64,000 nt of DNA from Pseudomonas iridis (GCF_017980685.1 NZ_JACXXO010000017.1:1-64000); one strand, 5' to 3'; counted from the first letter of the stretch, positions 7,267 through 15,805 are shown. Notes: a model not told the origin generated them from the letters alone. A program made the numbers and translations.

Positions 7267-8648
7267 GATTCCAGCCCCTTGAGCAGTTGCCGCGCGCGTT
7301 CGAGCACGTCCTGATCGAGCTGCGCCTTGATCCCGTCGAACCCGGAACCGCGCGTTGCATCCAGCCCCATCCGCGAGGTGGTGCCATTGACCGAGGACGA
7401 CGGGTCGAGCGGACTGCCGGGCAAGCCGTCGATGGTGAAAATATCCAGATGCGGCTGGAAGTGCGTGGCCAGCGCCCATAGCACCTGGCTGTCGTCGCTG
7501 ATGTCGATATCACTGTCCACCGCGATCACGGTTTTCAGATACGGGTCCCAGCCGAGCAGGGCCAGCATGATCTGCCGCGCCTCGCCGTCGCGGCTCTGAT
7601 CCAGTGCCACGTAGCAATGAAAATGCGTGCCGGAGTTCGGGTAGTGCACGGCGGTGACGGCGGGGAAACGTGCCTTGAGCTTCTCGCTCATTTCCGCTTC
7701 CCGCGGCAGGCGCGCAAGCGTCAGATGCTCGGCGTAGCGGCCGCCCATTACATCGACCAGCCAGGCGTCCTTGCGCCGTAGCAGGGTGTCGACGCGCAGC
7801 ACATTGTTGGTCGAGCGATCCGAGGAGTAACCACTGAATTCGCCGAACGGGCCTTCCTCGGCGTAGGCCGCCGGATCGATGGCGCCTTCCAGCACAAACT
7901 CGGCATACGCCGGCACACCAATGCCATAGCGCGGGGTTTTCACCAGCTCCAGCGGTGCGCCAAACAAACCGCCGGCCACCGCACGTTCGTCACTGCCATA
8001 GGGCAGGCGCGCCGCAGCGGCGAGCATGAACAATGGATGCGCGCCGACCACCATCGCCACGCGCAGTTCTTCGCCACGTTCACGAGCGGTTTGCAGCATC
8101 CGCCACAGGTGCCCGCGTGAGTGCAGACTGGTGGCGAGGGCCTGACGGGCATGGCGCATCGAGCGGTGGTAACTCATGTTGGCGATGCCGGTCACCGGGT
8201 CTTCGGCGATGATGATCGCGTTGGTGATGTACGGCCCGCGATCACTGTCGAAATGCTTGAGCATCGGCAGCCATGCCAGATCCAGCGCTTCGCTTTCGAA
8301 GACTTCATCGAGGATCGGGCCGGTTTCCACATAGCGCGGCGGGACTGGCTGGTTGGCGCGGGTCTGGAAGGTTTCGTGCAGTTGCGCAGGGGTTACGCCG
8401 AACAACCGGGCGATGCGGGTGCGGGAGGCGAACAGGTTGGTCGCGACCGGCACGCCAAGGTTGCCGACGTTTTCGCAGATCAGCAGTGGATCGCGGCCCT
8501 GGGCGGCGAGGGCATCGACCAGGGCAGTGACGTCCTGATCGGCAGAAATCGGATGGGTGATGGTCAGCACATCGTCCGGGTACTCGCGGCGATAGGCCTC
8601 GATGAATACATGAAAATCCTGAGAATCGCCGAGCGTCGAACGGGTCAT
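7263..8648 (-). CDS. UbiD-family prenyl-FMN-dependent decarboxylase
   Basis: A 461-residue UbiD-family enzyme that adds or removes carboxyl groups on aromatic, heteroaromatic or alpha,beta-unsaturated acids using prenylated FMN. The family signature EEGPFGEFSGY lies at 264-274 and carries two of the catalytic glutamates. Other expected blocks are GRDPLLICENVGN (51-63), ANMSYHRSMRHARQ (156-169), the R-x-N-rich ligand region and GAHPL (202-206). The length is typical of UbiD/ferulate-decarboxylase-type enzymes. It is translationally coupled to the ubiX-like gene. The neighbours (permease, deaminase, amidohydrolases, Mo-hydroxylase) suggest a heteroaromatic carboxylate as substrate rather than the ubiquinone precursor. 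Confidence 0.93.
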   Translation of the reverse strand: MTRSTLGDSQDFHVFIEAYRREYPDDVLTITHPISADQDVTALVDALAAQGRDPLLICENVGNLGVPVATNLFASRTRIARLFGVTPAQLHETFQTRANQPVPPRYVETGPILDEVFESEALDLAWLPMLKHFDSDRGPYITNAIIIAEDPVTGIANMSYHRSMRHARQALATSLHSRGHLWRMLQTARERGEELRVAMVVGAHPLFMLAAAARLPYGSDERAVAGGLFGAPLELVKTPRYGIGVPAYAEFVLEGAIDPAAYAEEGPFGEFSGYSSDRSTNNVLRVDTLLRRKDAWLVDVMGGRYAEHLTLARLPREAEMSEKLKARFPAVTAVHYPNSGTHFHCYVALDQSRDGEARQIMLALLGWDPYLKTVIAVDSDIDISDDSQVLWALATHFQPHLDIFTIDGLPGSPLDPSSSVNGTTSRMGLDATRGSGFDGIKAQLDQDVLERARQLLKGLES

Positions 8649-8784
8649 GGTTTCACCTCGTAAAAAGCAGGCACGCAGGGGTGAGAGGGCGTTCGATCGA
8701 CAAGCCGTTGGCCTGCCGGTCGAGCGAACGCCGGGTCATCTTCGTGCCTGTAAAGTCGCTGTGTGTCGGTCTTAACACTGGCCC

Positions 8785-8875
8785 CTGTGGGAGCGAACCT
8801 GCTCGCGAATGCGGTTTTTCATTCAATGTTGATGGCGACTGATCCACCGCTTTCGCGATCAGGCTCGCTCCCACA
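8785..8875. repeat. REPIN between the amidohydrolase and ubiD-like genes
   Basis: TGTGGGAGCGAACCTGCTCG and an inverted copy, about 50 bases apart, in the 242-base gap upstream of the ubiD-like gene. Nothing else is evident in that gap except a dyad rich in GGCCTGCCGGTCGAGCGAACG near 8690-8730. Confidence 0.85.
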
Positions 8876-8890
8876 ATGGGTTTTGCGTGG

Positions 8891-9796
8891 CTAGAGATAC
8901 GTGGTGGTCAGGCGTATGTCGGCCTCGACCAGATCCTTGGGCGGTGGCGTCGGTTCGATCCCGCACAAGCGGGCAATGTTGTTGCCCAGGTAATCTTCCA
9001 GATGATCCTCATCGATCCCCAGACCCTGCGGCGCTGGCGAGCACAACACCTCCAGCTCACGCAGCCACATGCCCGGTTCGTTCGGCGGTGAGTCAGTGCC
9101 GAACACAATCTTGTTGCGCGGCAGCTCTTTGGCGAACTCGACGATCCGTGACTGGAAGCACCAGCCCGATTCGCAGTACACGTTCGGCGTGTCCATCGCC
9201 ATCCAGAACGCTTCGAACGAGTAGTTGCCGCCGGTCTGGATACCGAAATGGCCGATGATGAAATTGACCATCGGGAACTCGCGGATGATCGGGTAAAACA
9301 TTGTTGGAATCGTGTACGGGCCATCGCCTGTGTGGATCAGCACCACGATGTTGTATTTGGCGCAGACCTTCATCGCCGGACGCAGCCAGTCCAGCGCCCG
9401 GTCCGGGCGATAGCCGTGCATGTTGGCGTGCAGCTTGAGCATCTTGAAACCGTATTCCTTGATATGGAATTCCAGCTCCGCCGCACCGTTTTCCGGCCCC
9501 CAGCGCGGGTTGAAGTTGAAGTTGCCGATGAAGCGATCCGGGTACTTCATGCACAGTTCGGCGATGTACGACATGTAGTCGCGCACGCCCTCACGGCCAC
9601 GGCGGTTGCCGTCGCGATAACCGGTGTTGCCCGGTGGCGGCTGGATGAAACCCATGTCGATGCGGCGTGGTTTGCCGTTGATCATGTACGGGCCGTCCAT
9701 CAACTTGAGCATGCGCTCGCCAGTGAACGGTTCGCCGGTGTGGCGCCAGGCCTCGTCGACCAGGTTGGTGGGGTGCAGATGGGTGTCGATGATCAT
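8891..9796 (-). CDS. ACMSD-type amidohydrolase (Amidohydro_2), complete metal site
   Basis: A 301-residue TIM-barrel metal enzyme of the amidohydrolase-2 family, which includes aminocarboxymuconate-semialdehyde decarboxylase and resorcylate decarboxylases. The zinc ligands are present: DTHLH at residues 4-8 (H6, H8), H155 in LIHTGDGP, H183 in GHFG and D235 in GTDSPPNEPG. Start ATG 9796 gives the normal N terminus with the metal motif at the first strand. It lies 4 bases after its paralogue, so the two are probably made together. It may decarboxylate or hydrolyse a ring-opened or aromatic acid; the reaction is not determinable from sequence. Confidence 0.88.
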   Translation of the reverse strand: MIIDTHLHPTNLVDEAWRHTGEPFTGERMLKLMDGPYMINGKPRRIDMGFIQPPPGNTGYRDGNRRGREGVRDYMSYIAELCMKYPDRFIGNFNFNPRWGPENGAAELEFHIKEYGFKMLKLHANMHGYRPDRALDWLRPAMKVCAKYNIVVLIHTGDGPYTIPTMFYPIIREFPMVNFIIGHFGIQTGGNYSFEAFWMAMDTPNVYCESGWCFQSRIVEFAKELPRNKIVFGTDSPPNEPGMWLRELEVLCSPAPQGLGIDEDHLEDYLGNNIARLCGIEPTPPPKDLVEADIRLTTTYL

Positions 9797-9800
9797 CGGT

Positions 9801-10730
9801 TCAGCTCCTGGCCAGTTGAGTGGTGACGGGGCGCTTGAGTTGCGCCTCTGCTTCGGAAACGGAACGCGGTGGCGGGGTTGGCTCAAGGCCGATCATCCGC
9901 GCGGTGTTGTTGCCCAGATACTCTTCGAGCGTGTCTTCGTCGAGGTTGAGGCCCTGCGGCGGCTCATGACACAGCACTTCGAGCAGGCGCAGCCACATGC
10001 CCGGTTCATTCGGCGGGGTGTCGGTGCCGAAGAGGATTTTGTGCGTCGGCAGGACCTTGGCGAATTCGACGATCCGCGATTGCAGGCACCAGCCCGACTC
10101 GCAGTAGACGTTGGGCAATTCCATCGCCCATTGCATCGGTTCAAACACGTAGACGCCACCGGTCTGCACGCCGAAGTGGGCCATGATGAAATCGACGTTG
10201 GGAAACTCCTTGATCATCGGCACCCATTCGGACGGGATGCTGTACGGCCCGTCGCCGGTGTGCAGCTTGACCGGAATGCCCAGCTCGGCGCATTTCTCGA
10301 AGCAGGGGCGCACCCAGTCCAGCGCACGGTCCGGGCGATAGGCGTGCATGTTGGCCTGCATCTGGACCATTTTGAAGCCGTGCTCCTTGACGTAGCGCTC
10401 GATCGCCTCGACGCCGTTTTCCACGCCGCAGCGCGGGTTGTAGACGAAGCAGCCGATAAACCGGTCCGGGTAGGTCTGGACCATTTTCAGGGTGTAGGCC
10501 ATGTAGGCGTCGATGGATTCACGGCCGGTCAGGTCGCCGTCGGTCCAGGTGTAGATGGTGTTGCCTTGCGGCGGCTGGATGAAGGCTTTGTCGATGCGGC
10601 GAGGCTTGCCGTTGACCATGTAGGGGCCATCCATCATCTCCAGCAGACGCTCGCCGGTGAACGGGTCACCGTCATGCCTCCAGGCGAGGTCCACCAGATC
10701 GGTGGGATAGCAGCTGATATCGATGATCAT
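9801..10730 (-). CDS. ACMSD-type amidohydrolase paralogue lacking the HxH motif
   Basis: A 309-residue paralogue of the next gene, similar from end to end (shared GPYM-NGKPRRID, PDRALDW, HTGDGPY, HFG-QTGG, YCESGWC-QSRIVEFAK, GTD-PPNEPGMWLR). The strand-1 motif reads DISCY instead of DTHLH, so both first-strand histidines are replaced (S6, Y8). H157, H185 and D237 remain. By family knowledge this should weaken or abolish the usual zinc site. It could be a structural partner of the intact paralogue, or use another metal. It is the first gene of the minus-strand group. Confidence 0.86.
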   Translation of the reverse strand: MIIDISCYPTDLVDLAWRHDGDPFTGERLLEMMDGPYMVNGKPRRIDKAFIQPPQGNTIYTWTDGDLTGRESIDAYMAYTLKMVQTYPDRFIGCFVYNPRCGVENGVEAIERYVKEHGFKMVQMQANMHAYRPDRALDWVRPCFEKCAELGIPVKLHTGDGPYSIPSEWVPMIKEFPNVDFIMAHFGVQTGGVYVFEPMQWAMELPNVYCESGWCLQSRIVEFAKVLPTHKILFGTDTPPNEPGMWLRLLEVLCHEPPQGLNLDEDTLEEYLGNNTARMIGLEPTPPPRSVSEAEAQLKRPVTTQLARS

Positions 10731-10807
10731 TGAAGTCGATCTCCTGATAGCGGGGTAGGGAGCCTTGCGGCTCTCGGCATCCACGTCCCGGGCAATCGGC
10801 CATTTCT

Positions 10808-10826
10808 ATGCGCAACGTGCACGCAT
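10808..10826. promoter_or_regulatory. Candidate LysR-type box upstream of the catabolic operon
   Basis: ATGCGCAACGTGCACGCAT contains T-N11-A with a TGC/GCA dyad, the general LysR-family pattern. It lies about 80 bases upstream of the first amidohydrolase gene. The adjacent LysR regulator at 11106-12029 is the natural candidate to bind it. The remaining sequence between 10731 and 10957 shows a short GAGCC/GGCTC hairpin near 10761-10774 and nothing else I can name. Confidence 0.4.
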
Positions 10827-10957
10827 TCCCTCGCCTGGTCGCATCCGGCCCGGGTGGGTGGCTGCTGAGGGCGAGTATTGGAAAGGGGGGAGGGGTTCGT
10901 ACAATATTAATTGGGAGCGGTGGTGATATGCGTTCGATATGGGGCCTGGATCAAAAG

Positions 10958-11134
10958 CCCCTCACCCCAGCCCTCTCCCGGAGGGAGAGGGGGCCGACCG
11001 CGGTGTCTTGCGCGATGCATCGACCTGAAATAACCAGTCGATTATGGATTCACAGCAAATATCGCACGTCGGCGTTACTCGCCAATATCCCCCAATCAGT
11101 CCCCTCTACCTCTGGGAGAGGGCTAGGGTGAGGG
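10958..11134. repeat. CCCTCTCCC-ended repeat element, copy 1
   Basis: It begins CCCCTCACCCCAGCCCTCTC and ends with the inverted form, GGGAGAGGGCTAGGGTGAGG. The interior shares words with copy 2 (CATCGACCTGAA, ATGGATTCACA, CACGTCGGCGTTA/CATTCATCAATAT-type block). The right end overlaps the last codons of the LysR gene on the minus strand. Confidence 0.85.
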
Positions 11135-12029
11135 CCGGGTTCTCGAGCGTACGCAAAGCCAACTGTTTGATCACTTCAACCACCGGCGCCACGCGCTCAG
11201 CCTGGCCCTGCGGCCACACGGCATACAGGTTGTAATGCGCCGCAATCTGCGCCTCGTTCAACGTCACCAACCGTCCGCTGCGCAAGGCATCGGCGGCCAG
11301 TAATCCACGCACCAGTCCTGCGCCGACGCCAGCCTCGGCGGCGGCGATCAGATTCGCCGCGTTATCAAAAATCACCCGTGCCGTGGGTTCGGTCGGTGTC
11401 ATCCCGGCAGCATCCAGCCAAGGAATCCACGAGCGCCGCGTATACCCCAGCAACGGTAACTCAAGCACTTGCGCCGGACTCAATGGCAACTGCAATCCAT
11501 GCCGTTCCAGCAACTCAGGCGAGGCCACCGCCATCACCCGGTCGCCACAGATTTGCGTCATCTCACAGTCGTCCCAATCGCCATATCCGTAACGCAACGC
11601 CAGATCGACCCGCTCAAACGTGCTGCGATCACTGCGCGGCATCGACAGCAGCGTCACCTCGTAATCCGGCAGTCCATCGAGTAACTGCGGCAGGCGTGGA
11701 TTGAGCCAGCTCTGCGCCAGTTCACTGTCGACATCCAGCGTCAGGCGTTGCGCCACGCTGCGGTTTTTCACCGAGGACAACGCCCGATCAATCTGCGCCA
11801 GCCCGTCCGACAACACGCTGGCAAACAACTGCCCGGCGTCCGTAAGGTTGCTGCCGCCACCTTCACGCACGAACAACGGCTGGCCGATGAAGTCCTCCAG
11901 CGCACGGATCTGCTGGCTGATGGCGCTGTGGGTCAGGTCGAGTTTGCGCGCAGCGCTGGAAAAACTGCCGCTGCGCGCCGCGTGAATAAACGCGCTCATG
12001 GACTGCACCGACGGGTATCGCTTGTACAT
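11106..12029 (-). CDS. LysR-family regulator of the catabolic cluster
   Basis: A 307-residue LysR-type regulator. The N-terminal winged helix-turn-helix is clear (SMSAFIHAARSGSFSSAARK, then LTHSAISQQIRALED and LFVREGG), followed by an effector-binding domain resembling the GcvA/AmpR side of the family. Start ATG 12029 places the HTH at the usual distance. It is divergent from the molybdenum-hydroxylase genes (118-base gap) and lies upstream of the amidohydrolase operon, so it could control both. The C-terminal residues ALTLALSQR are encoded by a dispersed repeat, so the natural C terminus has probably been replaced. Confidence 0.9.
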   Translation of the reverse strand: MYKRYPSVQSMSAFIHAARSGSFSSAARKLDLTHSAISQQIRALEDFIGQPLFVREGGGSNLTDAGQLFASVLSDGLAQIDRALSSVKNRSVAQRLTLDVDSELAQSWLNPRLPQLLDGLPDYEVTLLSMPRSDRSTFERVDLALRYGYGDWDDCEMTQICGDRVMAVASPELLERHGLQLPLSPAQVLELPLLGYTRRSWIPWLDAAGMTPTEPTARVIFDNAANLIAAAEAGVGAGLVRGLLAADALRSGRLVTLNEAQIAAHYNLYAVWPQGQAERVAPVVEVIKQLALRTLENPALTLALSQR

Positions 12030-12078
12030 GTTGTTAGTCCTGCTTACACCGGTTGGCAGAAATCGTCGCTGGCCGCAG

Positions 12079-12096
12079 ATTGCCGTGGCTTCCAAT
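12079..12096. promoter_or_regulatory. Dyad in the divergent LysR / Mo-hydroxylase promoter region
   Basis: ATTG-N10-CAAT, in GATTGCCGTGGCTTCCAATA, lies about midway in the divergent gap between the LysR start (12029) and the 2Fe-2S subunit start (12148). A LysR protein usually binds such a site to control itself and the divergent gene. Assignment is by position only. Confidence 0.3.
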
Positions 12097-12147
12097 AATC
12101 GGTGACCAGGCCCGCACAAAGACGGGCCGCTCTCTTGGAGCCTGACA

Positions 12148-12612
12148 ATGATTACATTCACGGTTAACGGCGAACGACGCGAGCTGGATGAGGCGTCCCC
12201 CTCCATGCCCTTGTTATGGGTCTTGCGTGATCAGTTGAAACTCACCGGCACCAAATTCGGTTGTGGCATGGGCCTGTGCGGTGCCTGCACCGTGCATCTG
12301 GACGGTGTTGCAGTGCGTTCCTGCCAGTTGCCGCTGGCCGCCGTCGCGGGCCACAGCATCACCACCATCGAAGGCTTGTCGCCGACGCAAAACCATCCGT
12401 TGCAACTGGCCTGGGTCGCCGAAGATGTGCCGCAATGCGGCTACTGTCAATCGGGGCAGATCATGTCGGCGGCGGCGTTGCTCAGCACCGGTGCGGCAGT
12501 GACTGATGATTCGATCCGCAATGCCATGTCCGGCAACATCTGCCGCTGCGGCACCTACGGGCGTATCAACAAAGCCATCAAACGCGCGGCGAATACGCCG
12601 AAGGAGGCTTGA
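12148..12612 (+). CDS. 2Fe-2S subunit of a molybdenum hydroxylase (IorA-like)
   Basis: A 154-residue electron-transfer subunit with two 2Fe-2S clusters. The plant-ferredoxin-type cluster is held by C39, C44, C47 and C59 (CGMGLCGAC), the C-terminal cluster by C97, C100, C132 and C134 (CGYC and CRC). This is the small subunit of two-subunit xanthine-oxidase-family enzymes such as isoquinoline 1-oxidoreductase. It overlaps the large-subunit start by one base (TGATGA). With no FAD subunit nearby, electrons probably go to a cytochrome or membrane acceptor, as in other IorAB-type enzymes. Confidence 0.93.
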   Translation: MITFTVNGERRELDEASPSMPLLWVLRDQLKLTGTKFGCGMGLCGACTVHLDGVAVRSCQLPLAAVAGHSITTIEGLSPTQNHPLQLAWVAEDVPQCGYCQSGQIMSAAALLSTGAAVTDDSIRNAMSGNICRCGTYGRINKAIKRAANTPKEA

Positions 12613-14825
12613 TGAGCCTTCTCGATGATAGCTGTGCGGAGCTGCCGCGCCGGGTGTTTCTCAAACAAGCGGTCACGGTCGCTTCCGGGTTGGCGATAGC
12701 CTTGTATCTGCCGAGCGGCATGGCGGCGACTGACCCGAAGGCCCCGGCACCCGCCAGCGAATTCGAACCCAATGCCTGGGTGCGGGTGCTGCCCGACGGC
12801 ACGGTGAAACTGGTGGTGCACAAGCACGATTCCGGCACCGGTACGCATACCGCGCTGGCCGCGTGTGTGGCCGAGGAACTCGATGTCAATCCGATGACCG
12901 TGCAGGTGATCACCCCGGAAGATCCGTTCTTCGAAACCTACATTCACCCGATCTGGAAGGTCTTCTCCACGGGCGGCAGCACCAGCGTTTCGCTGGAGTA
13001 CGATCGCTTGCGTATGGCCGGTGCCACGGCGCGGGCGCTGTTGATCACGGCAGCGGCCAGGCAGTGGAAAGTCAGCCTGGAGAGTTGCTCCACCGAAGAA
13101 GGTCGGGTAGTGCACCCCTCGAGCAAACGCAGCCTGGGTTACGGCGAACTTGTCGGCGTGGCGGCGCGTCTGCCGGCACCCGACAAGGTCACGCTGAAGG
13201 ATCCGTCGCAGTTCAAGTACATCGGCAAACTACGGCATAAACGCGACGCGGCAGCCAAGGTCTGCGGGCAGTTCACGTACAGCATCGACGTGCAATTGCC
13301 AGGGATGCTGGTGGCGGTGATCCAGCGTGCGCCGGTGGTGGGCGCGAAAGTGGTCAGCGTGGGCTCGGCAACAGCGTTACGGGTGCCCGGCGTGCGCAAA
13401 GTGATCGCGATTCCCGGGCGGCCCGATGTGCTGGGCGGCAATCTGGAAGGTGTCGCGGTGTTGGCCGATACGTACTGGGCGGCGCAGGAGGGGCGCAAGC
13501 TACTGGACATCCGGTGGAGTGATTCGACGCTGGCCGGATTCGACAGCGACCAGTTGTTCAGCGCCCAGGCCAAAGCCGTCGGTGATCCGCAAGCGCAAAC
13601 CGTCGTTGCCATGGCTCAAGGCGATGTCGCCGGGCAATGGGCAGGCGCAGCGAAGCTGCTCGAAGCCGATTACACCATGCCCTACAAAGTGCAAAATCCG
13701 CTGGAACCGATCTGCATCACGGCACAAGTGAAAGACAAGGCAATCACCTATTGGGGCGGCGTGCAGGTGCCGTCCTCGGCGCTGGAAGCGGCGCAAACCG
13801 TGTGTGGGATCGACAAGGCCAGCGTCACCATCCATGAGTTGGTCTCCGGCGGCAGTTTCGGTGCGCGAGAGGCCAAATACTGGTTGTTCGAAGTGGCCTA
13901 TCTGGCGCAGAAAACCGGTGTACCGGTGAAGCTGCTCAACAGCCGCGAAGACGAAATGCACGCGCTCTTCTATCACCCGGCAACGCTGAACCGAATCAAA
14001 GGTGCACTGGACGCTCAGGGGAAACTCGGCGCATTGCAATTGCATGCGGTTTCGCCGGCTTCCCCCGAGCAGTGGGAGCCGGGTTACTTCCAGCGCCCGG
14101 ATCACATGGATTACAGCACCACCGAAGCCATCACCGCGTGGGACTTCGCCTACCGTCCGCCGCATCTGCAACTGAATTGGGTCAGGCATGAAAGCAACGT
14201 GCCCAGCGGTTGGTATCGCTCGGTGAGTTTCATTCCCAACGTGTTCGCCGTGGAAAGCTTCATGGACGAACTGGCCCACGCGGCGGGTGCCGATCCGCTG
14301 GCATTCCGCCTGGCCAACATGCAGGAGCGACCGCGCCATGTAGCGGTGCTTAAGCAGGCCGCCGAGCGCGCCGGATGGGGCCAACCATTGCCGCCGGGCA
14401 CTGCGCTGGGGATCGCGACCAATCAGGGTTACACCAGTTTTATCGCAGTGGTGGCGCGGGTCACGACTGTCGATGGCAAGGCCCGGATCGAGAAACTCAC
14501 CTGCGTGGTCGATTGTGGTTTGGCCGTGTCGCCGGGCGGAGTCGAGGAGCAGATCTACGGCGGCCTGATGTGGGGCCTGGGCCATGCGTTGTTTGACAAG
14601 CTCGATATCAAACAGGGCAGGGTGGTGCAGAGCAACTTCCACGACTATCGCGTGGCGCGCATGTCCGACATGCCGGCCACCGACATCGTTTTGCTGGACG
14701 GCGAGCCGAGTAAACCCGGCGGCGTTGGTGAACTGGGCAGCCCGTCCGTGGTGCCGGCCATCGCCAATGCGCTGTTCGCACTGACCGGCGTGCGTCAGCG
14801 CTCGACGCCGCTGAGTCTGGGGTAA
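12612..14825 (+). CDS. Molybdopterin-binding subunit of a periplasmic Mo hydroxylase (IorB-like)
   Basis: A 737-residue large subunit of the xanthine dehydrogenase family, which hydroxylates a carbon next to a ring nitrogen, or an aldehyde, using water. The N terminus has a twin-arginine signal (RRVFLK at 13-18, then a hydrophobic stretch ending in GMAA), so the folded enzyme is probably exported. SGGSFGAREA contacts the cofactor, and the catalytic glutamate is E707 in GGVGELGSP. The start is ATG 12612 with GGAGG upstream; a TTG one codon earlier is possible. The substrate is likely an N-heterocycle, given the neighbouring permease and deaminase. An aldehyde is the main alternative for this family. 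Confidence 0.92.
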   Translation: MSLLDDSCAELPRRVFLKQAVTVASGLAIALYLPSGMAATDPKAPAPASEFEPNAWVRVLPDGTVKLVVHKHDSGTGTHTALAACVAEELDVNPMTVQVITPEDPFFETYIHPIWKVFSTGGSTSVSLEYDRLRMAGATARALLITAAARQWKVSLESCSTEEGRVVHPSSKRSLGYGELVGVAARLPAPDKVTLKDPSQFKYIGKLRHKRDAAAKVCGQFTYSIDVQLPGMLVAVIQRAPVVGAKVVSVGSATALRVPGVRKVIAIPGRPDVLGGNLEGVAVLADTYWAAQEGRKLLDIRWSDSTLAGFDSDQLFSAQAKAVGDPQAQTVVAMAQGDVAGQWAGAAKLLEADYTMPYKVQNPLEPICITAQVKDKAITYWGGVQVPSSALEAAQTVCGIDKASVTIHELVSGGSFGAREAKYWLFEVAYLAQKTGVPVKLLNSREDEMHALFYHPATLNRIKGALDAQGKLGALQLHAVSPASPEQWEPGYFQRPDHMDYSTTEAITAWDFAYRPPHLQLNWVRHESNVPSGWYRSVSFIPNVFAVESFMDELAHAAGADPLAFRLANMQERPRHVAVLKQAAERAGWGQPLPPGTALGIATNQGYTSFIAVVARVTTVDGKARIEKLTCVVDCGLAVSPGGVEEQIYGGLMWGLGHALFDKLDIKQGRVVQSNFHDYRVARMSDMPATDIVLLDGEPSKPGGVGELGSPSVVPAIANALFALTGVRQRSTPLSLG

Positions 14826-14831
14826 ACGGCC

Positions 14832-15725
14832 ATGGATCTGCGTCTGCTGCGGTATTTCATGGCCCTGGCCGATGAGCTGCATTTCGGCCGTGCCGCCGAG
14901 CGGCTGCACATCTGTCAGCCGCCGTTGAGCCAACAGATTCGTCTGCTGGAAGAGGAACTCGGCACGCCGCTGTTCGAGCGCAGTCATCATCGCGTCGAGC
15001 TGACCGCAGCGGGGCAGATGCTCAAGGAGCAGGCGCCGCTGGTATTCGAACAGCTTGAGCGCGCCCTGGACCTGACCCGGCAAACCGGGCGCGGACAGCT
15101 CGGTGAGCTGGAAATCGGCATGATCAGCTCGGTGATGGTCGGCGTGCTGCCCAAGGCGCTGCATCTGTTTCGCGAGCGCTATCCGCAGGTCACCTGGCGT
15201 TTGCATGAAATGACCCCGGCGGCGCAGGTCAAGGCGTTGAAGGAGAAACGCATCGACGCCTGCGTGTTCCGCGTGGGCTATGACGACCCGCAATTGCGCA
15301 ATGAATTGCTGATCTACGAGCCGATCCATGTGGTGATGCCAGCGGATCATCCGTTGGCGGGTCGCGACGTGTTGGCCCCGGCGGATCTGGCGCTGGAGCC
15401 GTTTGTGGCGCTGGAGTTGAAGCAGTCTCGTTTTGCCAATTTCCTCTACCAGTGCTGCATTCAGGCCGGCTTCACGCCGCAGATCCGCCAGCAGGTGATC
15501 GAGGTGCAGACCCTGCTCAGCCTGGTACGTGCGGGTTTTGGCGTGGCGCTGTTGCCAGCGTCCATCGAACAGTTGGCACCGGCGGGCCTGGTGTTCCGCA
15601 ACTTGACCCCGGCGTTGCCGGAGGTGCCGTTGTACGTCACGTATCGCGCGGACGATGCTTCGCCGGTGCTCAAGCTGTTTCTCGATACCCTGCGTGAGTT
15701 GCGCGAAACCCCTAAAACCGCGTAG
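14832..15725 (+). CDS. LysR-family regulator (CatR/BenM-like)
   Basis: A 297-residue LysR-type regulator of the branch that controls aromatic-compound catabolism. It starts MDLRLLRYFMALADELHFGR, with the helix-turn-helix at about 17-40 (RAAERLHICQPPLSQQIRLLEEELG), then the effector-binding domain (RGQLGELEIG, FGVALLPASIEQL). It begins 6 bases after the Mo-hydroxylase stop, so it is probably co-transcribed with it. Its ligand may be the pathway substrate or an intermediate. This is the second LysR protein of the cluster. Confidence 0.92.
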   Translation: MDLRLLRYFMALADELHFGRAAERLHICQPPLSQQIRLLEEELGTPLFERSHHRVELTAAGQMLKEQAPLVFEQLERALDLTRQTGRGQLGELEIGMISSVMVGVLPKALHLFRERYPQVTWRLHEMTPAAQVKALKEKRIDACVFRVGYDDPQLRNELLIYEPIHVVMPADHPLAGRDVLAPADLALEPFVALELKQSRFANFLYQCCIQAGFTPQIRQQVIEVQTLLSLVRAGFGVALLPASIEQLAPAGLVFRNLTPALPEVPLYVTYRADDASPVLKLFLDTLRELRETPKTA

Positions 15726-15805
15726 GAGCTGCCGAAGGCTGCGATCTTTTGTTCTTGTTTTTAAAAACCAAAGTCAAAAGATCGCAGCCTTCGGCAGCTC
15801 CTACA
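15722..15805. repeat. Inverted GTAGGAGCTGCC repeat pair
   Basis: GTAGGAGCTGCCGAAGGCTG with the following CGATCTTTTG is repeated inverted after about 22 bases. The transcript would form a very long hairpin just after the LysR stop, placed to act as a terminator. Confidence 0.9.

Noticed and set aside
13500..15350. A minus-strand frame of 616 residues across the Mo hydroxylase and the second LysR gene
   Set aside because: It is antisense to two well-supported genes, His/Gln/Arg-rich and without domain features.
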